A model generated the notes under the pieces. That model saw only the letters and a list, made by a program, of their open reading frames with translations. It was not told the DNA's origin and did not search any database. Positions 31,591 to 44,100 of a DNA stretch of 64,000 bases are shown here, piece by piece. The position numbers and the translations under genes are program-made. The stretch is from contig BFEA01000090.1 in the NCBI GenBank assembly GCA_003427395.1, positions 1,949,581-2,013,580 on the forward strand. Direction: 5' to 3'. Source of the stretch: Chara braunii (Eukaryota; Streptophyta; Charophyceae; Charales; Characeae). Position 1 is the first letter of the stretch. Each line of letters starts with the position of its first letter.

Positions 31591-33060
31591 ACCCTCTTTC
31601 CTCCCTTCACTTCGTGATTTCCCCCTTCCCTTGCGTGATCTTTCTTCCCTCACTCCTCCTTACTCTTCCTTTCCTCACTTTTTTTGCCCTTTTCTTCTTT
31701 TGCCAGTCGGTATTTTCGTATTTCTCACTTTTCCTTCGCCTTCTTTCCCTCTGCTCGAACTGCACTAGCCTTCTTTCGTCCCCGTAATCCTGTTACTATT
31801 GAGTTCAACTTTGATGTCGACGTATAACCCGCACTATCCTGGCCGGATGCTTTCGAAACAAGAGGTGCATTGTTTCCAGGGGGGTGATCGATCGTTGTTG
31901 TCACTCCGAACCAATCATACCTTCACCTTTTTTTTTTTTTTTCTCTTCTCAGACTCTTCCTTCTCTCTCGTTTGCTCCTCCCCTAGTCTCGTCCAATTTT
32001 TATGCGACCATTCACGTTCCCTTGTTTATTTTACTGTGTATTATGTCACCAAGCCTTTGTCCTGGATGAGACCTCTTTCGGCAGTCGGAGCTTTGCTTTT
32101 TCGTTACTCCTTTCTCCATTTCCCCTCTCTTCTTTTCTTCTCTCCTTCCCTTCTTCGTGTCATTCTCTCCTCGAGGTCCTATTTGTTTTCCCTACCCTGA
32201 TCCCAACGTGCCTTTCACGTGACTTCAACTAGGTGCTTTCGGAACGAGGCTACGAAGGAAAACGACCCACATTTCCCTCTATGACTAGCACCCCAACTAT
32301 CCCTCGAGTAAGACCCTTCTTCTCATGCTCCACTCCATCCCTCTTTGCTGCTAATGTTCAACCTTTCGCTGCCTTATTCGTAATTGTCATTTCGTATCAT
32401 GTTTTGTCCCACGTGACTCTTTGCCCACTCTCCTCTTTTTCGTTCAAGGCTCGCTTACCAATCCCATGACAGATCCCCACTTGTACTCACGATGTTGTCT
32501 TCCCCTGCTTGCTGCCCCTTCTACTACCGTCGGTCTTGCAAGCTTGCTCTTGCCATTGCTATGGCTAGTAATCCTACTATACGCCTTGCCTTTGCCTGCT
32601 TTCCCGTGCCTCTAGCACATCGGTATTCTCTCTTCAGTGTTCATGCTATTGTGTTTATCATGTGTGCTTTCTCCGTGTTAGCATGCCCTTGGTTGTGCAC
32701 ATTTCACTGCTCACATTCGTGATTTGTTTCTCCCTTACTGCCTCACCTTCCCTTCGTAAGCACCCTTCCTACTATGCTGCCCGTGACTCTCCTCATTTGA
32801 CGCCTCGCTCTTTCCCTAAAACGTGTCCAAGTCCTTTTATTTCTTCTTCGCATTTCCTGCAATTTGTTTTCTACGGGCATACCAGTAGTAGTAGTTAGGA
32901 TGAATTTGCCTCCCAGCTTGGGACATGTTCTTTACGATTTCTTTTCAAATCTTCAGCCAGTGCGAATGGAAAAAAAAAAATTGTATGCTTTGAAAGAAAA
33001 ATGGATAACTGAAAAGAGGGAAAAAAAAAAAATCCTCCGCTTTCTCCGTTGTGCCAATTG
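31591..33060. other. Pyrimidine-rich anonymous region
   Basis: Strong C and T bias on the plus strand (many CTTCTT and TCCTT runs) produces several long but overlapping open frames in different phases. None shows a domain. Probably LTR or leader sequence of a minus-sense element. Confidence 0.35.
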
Positions 33061-33330
33061 TCGGTGAAGAAGGTAACTCGTTGCAAGCCCAACTACTCCT
33101 AACCAGATGGTAACGGGATCGAATCTCACTTCTCGTGAGTGGGATGAAACCGAATGTAGACTTTTCGTAAAAGGAGCTAGCCAAATAGCAGGGCAGGGGT
33201 GTGATCCCTAAGTTTTTGTCTTATTAATCGAGTCTATTAGCTACTGGGCTAGCTCCTGCTTTAGTTTTGAAGCAGGGCAACTAGCTTATGTACAACTTTA
33301 TTGGGCCTTCGGGCCAAGTTATTACTTTGC
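33061..33330 (-). repeat. Repeat E, partial copy E3 (tRNA-related)
   Basis: Minus strand shows GAGCTAGCCCAGTAGCTAAT, like box A of copy E2 (TTAGCCCAGTAGGC), then GCTAGCTCCTTTTACG, and GATTCGATCCCGTTACC, which fits a tRNA box B. Order and spacing follow the tRNA-like part of E1 and E2. 33340-34130 shows nothing recognisable. Confidence 0.45.
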
Positions 33331-34129
33331 CTTGTTTTACCCCGGTCAGGTGACCTAGGTCTTTATTAATTTCACTCTTATTGGTGTATGTAGTTAAAAA
33401 ACCGTCTGATGTGTGTGCTCATGTTTCATTTATTATAATCATCTCAGGCCCAAGGTCATATGTTATCATATGGAGTTTCAAGGATGTCGTCGAGCTTTAG
33501 GCTCATCGGCATCCTATTTCCTGAACATATTTTTTTATCCCGTCAACGGTTCATTCCGCTTGGCTTTTTTTTCGGACTACTTTTTGTCCCATTTCCGACT
33601 TTTGCGATCCGAGGGGTTTTAGCGTTGTCACGCCGACGAGTTGTCGTTCATCCCACGTCTGACCATTTTCCGTTAACCAACCATTTCGATTTTTGTGGTC
33701 GAAGGGTTTTCTGCATATCTCACCAAGGTGCGTGCTTATCATCTCGGATTCGACCGTTCTTCCCTTTTTGGTTCTGTCACGCAGCCTCCTCTGTTCAGGC
33801 GGTCGAAGGGGGTATCCTAATTATTTTAGCATGCGGCATGTTAGTGTACGTCGTCGTATGACCGAATAAGTCGCGCCGTCACAGACTTGTTTATTTTGTT
33901 TACGAGCTTTCGGTCTTCTTTGGTCTGGATATCCGTTATTAAAAGTGACCTTGACGACCACGTATATCGTTTCCTTCTCACCGGCTCCGTCATGGCGACC
34001 GACGCCGTGGTTGTGTCAACTGTAAAAATGAGGGCAAATACCCTTGTAAGGGTCTTAGCCCCGATAGTGGTTAACGTCCGAATCGAACCCGTGTGTGAAT
34101 CGTCACTCGAGGCGCCGATCTCCCGAATG

Positions 34130-37100
34130 TGATCCCACACCAATCGACTAGGACAGTTAGTCTAACCACACGATACACTTCATAAAAATAAATCCAAGCT
34201 TCACATATAAATCTCGCCTAGTCCCTTATTTGCTTTAGGCCCATAACCTTCCTACGGCAAAATAAACAACAACAACATGCGCGAGTCTCTGAATAAATAA
34301 CTCAGCGATGTCGAATTTGTCATATCTGGTAGTGTACTATGTGGTACCTTAAACCACGTTGTCCTGAATGATTTTGAGGGTCACTTTCAACACTCAAGTG
34401 TTGGCTGACAGGTGTGTCGAGGGATTAATGCCATTGCGCTAGACAATCACGCAGACGATTGAAGGCATACCCTCTGCAGCACACTATTAAAAGGAGCGGT
34501 AGGTGGACTTCGACTCTTTATAGCGGCCACACGCCCTTTGACTCTGGGGGCAAGACTCCCTCTTCGGAGGCCTTGAACAGGTAAAGAGGTTTGACTTTGA
34601 CAGCCACCAAGGACCTCAACGTCCAACTATAAAACTTAATAAGCAGAAGAAAAAAAAAAAATCAGTAAATAAAAACAAGCAAATATATCAATATCCACGC
34701 ATCATCCACAACTCGAGATACACTAGGAGTAAGGGATAGTCCATCACGTATGTAGATCGTGCGACATGTGGTTGTCATTCTCACTGCCTCCCTAGTGTGG
34801 CTTGTACATGAAGATTCAAACAGTAATTTGCATAAAACATAAACCACATAGAAAGGCACATTGCCATGTACAAATGTGGTAAACTTTATCATTCCTTGCA
34901 ACTCACACCATGCCTTACACACTCAAGCTTCAACCATTGTCAAACTTTCCATAATAAACAATAAGTTATTTTAAAATGACTATTAAAAGAAGTCTGGGTG
35001 ACACCTCTAAAGAAACATATAAAAATCATCAGGCTAAAACTTTGAGTTCAAGTACATGGGTAAGTAAAGTTCTGTCATAAACCGACCTTTTATCAAAAGA
35101 TAGCATAAGTTGATCATGTAGGATTAGTCTGAGGCTATTTAAACCACCAATCAAACCCAATGAAAATGACTTGCAACATAACACAGGTCAACGCCCAAGC
35201 TATGCTTGAGTGGGTGTGAAACAACCATATCATCCTACCGTAATTTTGACAATTATCCGAAAATATAAAGAATTTCGGCAACATCTCCCATATGAAAACT
35301 ACATTCGCGGAGTTCGTATATCACTAAATATTAAAAACTCATAAAATTTATAACCCCAAATGATCAAAATTTTATTTAACTTATAAGATTAACAAAAATT
35401 TGGGCAACACTTTCCATAGGAAAGTACGATCTAAATGTTTATAGTAATCCAAATATGAAGTCGGATAAAATTCATAACTTTTTCCAAGGTGAAATTGTCT
35501 AACTCTCTGAATTAGTAAAAATTTGGGCATCATCTCCTTTAGAGGAGGCAGTTCCTCAAATTTCTACTGACTCATAAATATAAAGTAGACAAAACTTATA
35601 ACTTTGTGTGTAGGAATATGTCTAACTCTTCGAATTAGTAAAAAATTGGGCAGCACCTCCCTTAGAAAAGATAGTTTGCCAAATTTATACGAATCATAAA
35701 ATAAGTTAAATTATTATACTATGTAAAGCTTGAAAAATCATATAACTCCTTAGATGGTGTACAAATCTAGGCAGCATTTTCCTTAGAGGGAAGTGGTATC
35801 CCAATTTATAGAAGTATAAATCTTAAGGTGAAAATGTGCAAAAATCAAAACTAACTCCTGTCACTCCAGCACATGGTAAACACTTAAGAAACTGCCTATC
35901 AAAGATCAGACTCATAGTAAGTTGAACTCATACTCAACCACATTTAAGTTTATATCACGATGGGTAAGTACTCTCACAAAAATCCCAAATTACTTTTCTC
36001 ATAAATAGTTCGTTCTCTCTCAGTTGGATAAATTTCAATACGCTAATTTACTTTATGATATAAAATACTAGATCATTCAACTTAGAAACAATGTTTAGTC
36101 TCGCCTTAATTATAAAAAGAATACAAGGCACAGTGAAGTTTTTCTCTTCATTGGGTGTATGACCAAACCATTCAACTTAGAAACACTGTTTAACCGACCC
36201 TAACCGTTCAATAACTCAAGTTTAACGTACTTCTCCGACCTTTTCGATGTCCAATAAGGCATAAGGATGAGTTATTCAACTTAGAAACAATGATCAACCT
36301 TCCTAGTTTACCTTAAAGTTATTTATGTTCTTAATTTCAGACTCCCTTCTTTAGTATATGTAAGACTTTTCAGACCACGTCACTCAACTTAGAAACAATA
36401 CTTAGTCTCAGCCTAGGTCCCCTCAGAAAAAAAAACACAGAAAGAGTTGAGTCATTAAACTTATAAAAGTACTCAACCTTTACCTTCAGAACTTCAACAA
36501 AAGCAATGACACCTTGAACATTCAACTTAGAAATACGTTAGGGTCCGTTCATAAACCTCCCCAAAAAGCATGTAGACCATGCCATTAAACTTAGAAACCA
36601 TGCTTGACCTAAAAAACAACGCACTAATGCCCCAAAAACAAATTCACAGCAACCAGACCATTCAACTTAGAAACAGTGTCTGACTCATAAGAAAGCAAGT
36701 CAAAAAAATATAATAGTAAGTCTATTCAACTTAGAAACGTGCTTGACCTTTTTGTGACCTACAATATCAATCAAAACCACCTTTCTTCTACCTTGCCCAC
36801 TTCAACCCCTTTTGTCTGACTTCAAGTGATTAGTAAAATAAAGATTTTTGCATACAGTTCATTTACTCAATTTGATTAGATCCTAAATAAATAAAAATAA
36901 ACATGGTAAGGGACTTCACGTATTCATAGTTAAATATTATAGAGAGATGTAAAAGATAGGGGTGTAATAGGCATACAAAGGAAAATAAGTATACATGTAC
37001 GTTCTCTGCCTCGAGAACCTCGCCTTGGTTGCAGCAGAGCTCCAGCAATCGGGAGAGCAACCTTTCAAAGAGGCCTTCATACGGATCACAGGTTTCCAAT

Positions 37101-37270
37101 CCCCCCTCGCGTCATCCTCTCGTAGCCAACGGACTAAACTTAGAGTAAGAAAGACAAAAAAAGAAATATTTAGTCACTCAGATATAAAGGAGGTGCGCTC
37201 AAACTCATGGAAGAGAACTTTGTTATCTTGAGTCACTTGAGGACCCCGCAATGGTGGCAAAAAAAAACGC
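34130..37270 (-). repeat. Family A LTR, diverged copy A2
   Basis: ACTAGGACAGTTAGTCTAAC through CAACGTCCAACTATAAAACT matches 63265-63740. GATCGTGCGACATGTGGTTG matches 42269. The H1 array (35265-35820), the H2 array (36063-36750) and the splice-donor block (36990-37010) follow in the same order as in the copy at 41172. It ends GGACCCCGCAATGGTGGC, like GGGCCCCGCAATGGCAGC at 44881. It is clearly older than the 41-58 kb pair. Confidence 0.75.
36063..36750 (-). repeat. Hairpin array H2 in A2 (about nine units)
   Basis: The loop here is ATTCAACTTAGAAACAATG on the plus strand. Clear stems include GTTGAGT/ACTCAAC near 36444 and CAGAC/GTCTG near 36655. Other units keep shorter or imperfect stems. Loop and stems both differ from the other copies, while the layout is kept. 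Confidence 0.7.
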
Positions 37271-37814
37271 AGTAGGACGACCGAACCGCGGCCCAAAGTG
37301 CAGGACAACTGTACTTCAACGAACTTTCAAGTCGCAATAGTAACTCCCTGACAATGCCTGATCTGCCTTCCAAAACGTAATATCGCTACTTCTGATCGAA
37401 CCGCAGGAACACAACCTAAAAAGGTCGTGTTCAAATATAACACATCAAATAGACCCCCCCTGTGTTGTATTCAAATTGCAGACAAAACACAAAATGCATA
37501 CTAGCAAGTAGTAGCAACAATCAATGAAATACTCAACAAGTAAGGTAGCGAAAAACTTTATCATCAACACTTCAGTGGAAAACACAACTTCCTATCATCG
37601 CAATAGTTGTTACTGATCAACAACTACTTGTCAACAACGGTCTGCTTCCACCGCAAACCACCTCACCACATCGCAACATTGATTAGGAGAAGCAACAATT
37701 TCGTATGGTGAAGCATACCAACCAGCAGCTGCTAACACAAATCAGTCCGCCTGTTGCAGAAGCAACAACAATTTTGATGAAGAAAGAAGGTCTGTCGTTT
37801 TGTTGCCCCGTCTC
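37271..37814. other. Anonymous region
   Basis: Nothing recognisable. A-rich on the plus strand with many CAACA runs. Confidence 0.4.
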
Positions 37815-37890
37815 GAAGTTATCTGGATTCGAACTTGAGTTTGTACTTCATTAAGTTCGGGGACGTACCAACTGAACTAGCCCCATTGGC
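37815..37890 (-). other. tRNA-like sequence (box A and box B)
   Basis: Minus strand has GGGGCTAGTTCAGTTGGTAC (box A fits) and, ~35 bp on, AGTTCGAATCC, one base from the consensus box B. A short anticodon-like stem can be drawn. The T arm does not pair well and the acceptor ends do not match. It is a tRNA pseudogene or SINE head rather than a working tRNA gene. Confidence 0.5.
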
Positions 37891-38453
37891 CTAGTACAGT
37901 TTGTGAAGAGCTGGTCGTGCTAGCCCCAACTTGCCACGAACGACAACGCAACCGCTACCGACAGCGACCTAACCACCCAACCACCATGACGGACTTAGAA
38001 GGATCCGAATCTTTTCCACCACGAAGACGAGTAACACGAGTTGCATGACTACCAGCCTATTGGTGAAGAGTTCTAAGACGGACACGGTAGTGAGCACAAT
38101 TACGATCAACACAGCGGAGATCCTGACAGCGGACACGATGACAAGAAGCAACACTATCATTGTCCTGATGATGGCGATCTAAATCAAGTTGAGCGGGACG
38201 GTGAAGATGCGTCCGGTTATGGCCAGGATCCTCGCCTGCTACTCACCTAAACGTGCAAAATGACAATGAAACCTCTACTAGAACATGGGTAGATACACCC
38301 GCCAATGTTATTTTTCGATGATGACACACTCATACTAGCTTCGTGGTCAACGAATCCGACTGTAATTGTGGCTAGGTAAGTGTCCCCCTCCTTTAACCTT
38401 CCTCCTCGATTCCCACTGCATCCCCTCTTTCAAGTTCTTACCTCCTTTTTCTT

Positions 38454-38520
<67 letters not shown>

Positions 38521-39369
38521 GCCTTCGCTGATGCTCCTTCCTCGTTCTAACCTACTTATGTGCGCCTGTATTAGGTAAAGCGAATCCATCGCTATATGAC
38601 AACTAGGTGCATCAATGTGCAAGAATCGAGCACGATGTCGAATGACAAGACCTTCGTGGCATCCATGATGACGAAGAGGACTATCACCACACGAGTAAGA
38701 GTCTGAAGATGAACTTGATGATGAAGAAGACAAAGTCGATGACGAGCGGAAACAATCGACTATAGTCATTCCCTACCTCTACAAACATGCAAAATAAGAA
38801 TGAATCTTCAGTTAAAACATGGAAAGGTACATTACTTATATGGACTCTAAACGGCAATGTACACCTACCACCTATACATGTGCTTACTCATCAATGAACC
38901 TGGCCAACAACTTGGTTAGGTGGCTGCATTATCGTGAGGAGGAGTAACAATGTGAAGAAGGCAACCATGAGGATGACCAAGCGTTGCTGGCAGGTAAGCG
39001 CTCCACTCCTTCTGCTCATCCTTCCTTCCCTCTGATTGACCTTCACAGGTCGTGCGTCTTCTTCATTAAACGCATCTCGCCCACAATCCCCATGAAATAC
39101 ATTTGCCCCCGCAAACTACTCACAAAATCGAATGTGAATGTAGCTTCACATGGTTGTATCACTGGTATCGACTGCAGGCATAGTACTAACGAATTCAGGA
39201 AGGCGAACGTGGAGAGGGAGAGCGCCGATCTCGACTATGAGGAAGGCCACAAACGCGCGTCCGTGACATGCCTAATAACAAGCCTAATTATGGACCTTGC
39301 TCGTTGCCCACCCGATGTCGGGGCAGAAACCCTGACAAGGTTATCTGCCCGATGTTTTTAAATGTCAGA
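37891..39369. other. Anonymous region with a CT microsatellite and donor-like sites
   Basis: (CTGT)n then (CT)n at about 38456-38515. Candidate donors GGTAAGTG (38376) and GGTAAGCG (38992) lie in loosely similar surroundings, and two stretches beginning ACGTGCAAAATGACAATGA and ACATGCAAAATAAGAATGA are weakly related. No protein domain was found in any frame. Confidence 0.35.
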
Positions 39370-39929
39370 CGATTTCCAACTTGGTAAAAGATTATCCGGG
39401 CTTCATAACTTGATGAGATTAACATTTGCCAAAAGTTTATTCAAATTAGCTTATGACCGAGAGACAAATTTTATTTTTTGAACTTATAGTCTAAGTGCTT
39501 TTAACTTCCGAGGATTGTAGCAATGTGATCAGACAGACAAAGTTCCTGATAGGGCAGTGGAAACATGCGATCGTGGGAATGCTAAAGTTATACCTACCTT
39601 ACCTAAAATAATGAATCTCAGTCGTGCAATTCAGGATGTAAGGAGGCTAAAAGCAGTGACCATGCTAGGAAATGGAGCCACGACAAGAGAAAAACGAGAC
39701 ATATATTATTTTTATTTTTATTTTTTAATTGTTGGGGCCTCGAGGTTAGATTCCGCAATAAGAGTCTGTTGTGCCGGAAACTTCGACCTGGCCGATGGAG
39801 TCCCTACCCAATCCATAGGCAGATGGCTGGGCATGAGGAGGGTTGAGGCAAGCAGGGTATGGCACACCATGCATGACCTACTGAGCGAAACCCTTTAAAT
39901 AGAGGGGTTGCCTTTTCAACTTCTGTAAA

Positions 39930-40000
39930 AGGAGTTAGCCCAGTAGGCTAACGCATCATGCTGTCATGCCGGAAATATGGGGAACGAGACCTCACCGCGC
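39930..40000 (+). other. tRNA-like module in E2
   Basis: TAGCCCAGTAGG (39936-39947) fits box A. GGAACGAGACC (39981-39991) is a near box B. It corresponds to 10371-10445. Confidence 0.5.
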
Positions 40001-40272
40001 TACTACGAGTGCTAGCTCCTTTTGGGGAGTTCGTCATGGGTTAGGGCATTACAGCGCAACCGATTTCCACAACATGATCACGAAGATCGCACGACTGAAA
40101 TCAACTGCGTTTGATAAACATGACCCTGTACAAAGATGACACGCATAAATCATGAAATGATTCAAATTATTTTTCGATTCCCGAAGGGCATCGAACTCAG
40201 GTCTACATCTTATCAACCGTGGCTGAAAAGCCATGAGAAAAGACCTACCTGTAAAAAAAAAAAAAAAAAAAA

Positions 40273-40442
40273 NNNNNNNNNNNNNNNNNNNNNNNNNNNN
40301 NNNNNNNNNNNNNNNNNNNNNNNNNNNNNNNNNNNNNNNNNNNNNNNNNNNNNNNNNNNNNNNNNNNNNNNNNNNNNNNNNNNNNNNNNNNNNNNNNNNN
40401 NNNNNNNNNNNNNNNNNNNNNNNNNNNNNNNNNNNNNNNNNN
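40273..40442. other. Assembly gap
   Basis: 170 unknown bases directly after a poly-A run. Confidence 0.95.
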
Positions 40443-41171
40443 AAAAGTGACCCGCCAGCTGGCGGGCAAAGAAAACGATGGGGACTGCGACTTTCGCTCA
40501 TTTTAACGGGCGTTCGTTTCTCTTCAAGGTAAGTTTTTTTTTTTTTTTCCTTTTTAGTTTTTTTTTTTATATTCTTTTTTAGATTTCATTTCATATTTTC
40601 TAGTTGTTGTTTTTTTTTATAGATTTTCCCCCTTCTCTCCTTTTGCTCTTACAAACTGCCTTTGCTCCCGTTCGCTTTGACGAAACATGTCGAGACAGGT
40701 TTCATCAATGGGATGGGCAACACACCTGCCAACAATTGAGTTTTCAACCTCGCTACTGGCCTCATACTATTTACATCGATAGGATGAGCAAAATCGAATG
40801 AATCTACATCTAGAACGTGGAAATAAACACCACTACACTTATGTGTGTATGTGTGTATAGGATGAGCAAAATCGAATAAATGTACCACAAGATCATAAAA
40901 ATATACACTACTGCACTTGTGTGTGTGCGTGTGTGTATGTGGATGAGAGGCTGTTCGTTCATTTTTGAACGACGAACAGTCAACTCATAGGGAAAAAAAA
41001 TAAAAAATTTTGAGGCGCCAGTTCACGTTGGAAGAAGTGACTGAGGCATTTAGTCCCTAGCACATCAGGCGACGCTGTGTTAAACGGGCAATCGTTTTCA
41101 GATAATTTTTTTTTTCCTTCCTTTTCTTTGTTTTTTTTTTAATGTAATTTTCATTTTCTTCTGTTCTGTGT

Positions 41172-44100
41172 TGTCAAGCGCATCGGTCCGACACCGCATC
41201 AGGGCAGCGCGGGACCCTCCCGGCCGCGTCACGCAGGAGTTGGTCTAAATCCTTCGTCGCAGATGATACATGTGGAGCTTCCTTAAGCCGCTCCGGCTGA
41301 GTGCGCCAGCAATACCTCTCGCGGGCCCCTACAACAGGATAGAACCTACGCGAGGCACAACTTACCTACACCTTACGGGAGCTGTCACCTCCCTTCGGTG
41401 GGCGTATCCCCGTCGAGCTACCAATCCACAGTACGAAAGCTAATCAGTTGCAATGGCAGAGGTGGATCAGCCGAGGGCGTTTCTCGTTCGCTGTAGCATA
41501 GGGGGTACGCGCGATAGTACGCCTCTATCGGACCCTCACACGAACCGGCATCTTGGGGGCTGAGGTCCCAAACGCGGTTCGTCGTCGGTCTACTAGGACG
41601 CATCCCACGCACCACGCGCACATCACTTTACGAAATCGAAAATAAAACACACACACACACATACGAAACGACACAACACAAACAACGCGACACCGCTCCT
41701 AGCCCCTCGGTAACCAACCCATAACTTTCCAATGCGGAATTCGGATAGGTGTTGCGCGCGAAACTTAATATAAAACCGCGCGAATGCAGGGCTAACTCAT
41801 ATCGACTCGCCATGCAGACGTACGCAAGCAGTCACAATGATGGCGTACTATATAGTGCCCATAATCGTGCGGCCCTAGTTAATCTCGAGGGTTGCCTTCG
41901 ACATTCAAGTGTCGGCTGACACACGCCATGAGGGTTAATCTCTCGACGCTGGACAACCGCCATGCGTGGTTGAAGACCACACACCCCCTTCTGCACTCTG
42001 TACACAGTGGGTGGTACACAGGTCCATACAAATGGTGGCAGTCATTTCCTGCGGCCCTGGGGACGAGTTTCACTCCAGGCCTGGACAGAAGTCAAGGGGT
42101 TTGACTTTGACGGCTGCCACAGACTACAACGTCCAACTATAAAAATTAACAAGCAAAATCATCAAATAATTTGAAATAAATAAATAAACATCCCACCACA
42201 TATATATCAAATCAGATATCGAGATAACAACAAAACAAAGGGGAACGTAGACCCATCAGGTTTGCAGATCGTGCGACACATGGTTGTCATTCTCACTGCG
42301 TCCAAAGTATGGCTCATGTACCAAGCGCCCAAATACTAACCTGCATAAAACACAGACACACACAATAGTCACATTGCCATACACCAATGTGGTCAACTTT
42401 ACTGTCCCCTGCAACTCACGCCACGCCTCACACACTAAAGCCCCAGTTATAGTCAAAATCTCCATAATTCTCACAAGTTCTTTATAATGGTCATTTAAAT
42501 GAAGTGTGGTTAGAACCCTCAAAGAAACATATCAAATTGCAGGGCTAAGGCAATCAAGTTGAGGTACAGGTGTAAGCAAAGTTGTGTCGTGAGCCGACAA
42601 GTCGGCGATCAACCAACCGACGTGTTATTAGTGATAACAGAAGATGATCCTTGTGAGATCAAGCTGAAACTAGTCCAAAAACTAAGTCAAACGATCAAAA
42701 GCACCTGTAACACAATACAGGTCAATGCCCTAGGCTAAAACCATAAGCCCCTGAAGAATAATCTCCATATCACACTTCTCCTCAAAATCTCGCCTGATAA
42801 CTTAAGTTTAAGTCTACCGTTAAGCCAGCGCCCAAAGAAAGGTAGACTCTGACATAATCTTCCCTATTCAGGGTGGATTGCCAGAATCGCCACCTGTCAG
42901 AATATAATCTATCTCCTCTAAATCAAGAAAATTTCGGCAGCGCTTCCCATAGGAAAAGTGTCTTTTCATAATTTATATAAGTCCATATATGAAAGCAGAA
43001 ATAATCTGTAACTCTGGAAAGTCAAAATTTGTCTAACTCCCTGCATTGGTAGAAATTTGGGCAGCATTCCCTTTAGAAAGGGAAACTCCCCAGAATTATA
43101 CTAAGTCAGATATGAACTCGAAAGACAGCTCGAGTTCAACTTTAGACAAAATTTAATTAACTCCTTAATTTTGTAGAAATTTCGGCAGCACTCCCTCTAG
43201 AAAAGTGCTATTCCAAAATTTATACAAGGCTAGGTCCAGAATTTGAAAGTAACTTTGACTTTCCAAAGTTCAATTTTGTTGAACTCCCTGAATTAGCAAA
43301 AATTTGGGCAGCACTCCCTTTAGAAAAAAAAACTTCCTAGATTTTAACTAAGTCAGATAAGAGAAAGACAAAGTCGAACTTTCGACAAGTCAAAATCCAA
43401 CTAACTTCTTGGATTTGTAGAAATTTCGGCAGCGCTTCCCATAGACAAAGTAGCTTGCCAATATTTATACAAAGCCAAATGTAAGAAAAAATATCAGAAA
43501 ATACAAGAATTGATCTAAGTAAAAAAAATGTTACTACAGAAAGTGCAGGAATCGACACTAACTCCTTATAGGTCTAGCACGTGGCGAGCAACTAAAACGA
43601 CTACCTATAATACTGAAACCTAAACAAACTAGTCATCTCACTCAATCACATGCAAACCAAACCACAAAGGTAAGTACTCTCATCATCCCAAGTTATTTCC
43701 ATAAGATAATTTATGAACCTTCTAAGTTCTTAGATCCTTATACCCATCTTACATAAGGCATAGAGTTGGACCATCCACCGTAGACACAATGCCCAACTGA
43801 CCTTTAAGATATACACAAACAGGTTGCACAACTACTTCTCTCTTCTTTTGGGCATATAACTAGGTCATTCACAGTAGAAACAATGCCTTGCCGCCCTGAA
43901 CTGTTTAATAACCAAAATTTAATAATTTTTTTGACATTGTCTTCAAAAGAAAGGCAAATAGGAGCAGGAGATTGGACCATTCACAGTAGAAACAAGGTTC
44001 AACTTGCCCTGGTTACTTCCATTTATACTTTATATTTTATTTTTTTTTCTTCTTAACGATATGGCTTAGCGCTAGGCCATTCATCGTAGAAACAATGCCC

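Larger units (their letters stand above)
39370..41160 (+). repeat. Dispersed repeat E, copy E2
   Basis: Co-linear with 9775-11230. It carries TTGATGAGATTAACATTTGC, the tRNA-like module, CTAGCTCCTTTTGGGGAGTT, TTTTCGATTCCCGAAGGGC, a T-rich tail after the gap, and two GATGAGCAAAATCGAAT blocks at about 40783 and 40861. Confidence 0.65.

Noticed and set aside
38347-38769. 140-codon minus-strand frame rich in Ser, Arg and Glu
   Set aside because: Half of it is the translated (CT)n microsatellite.
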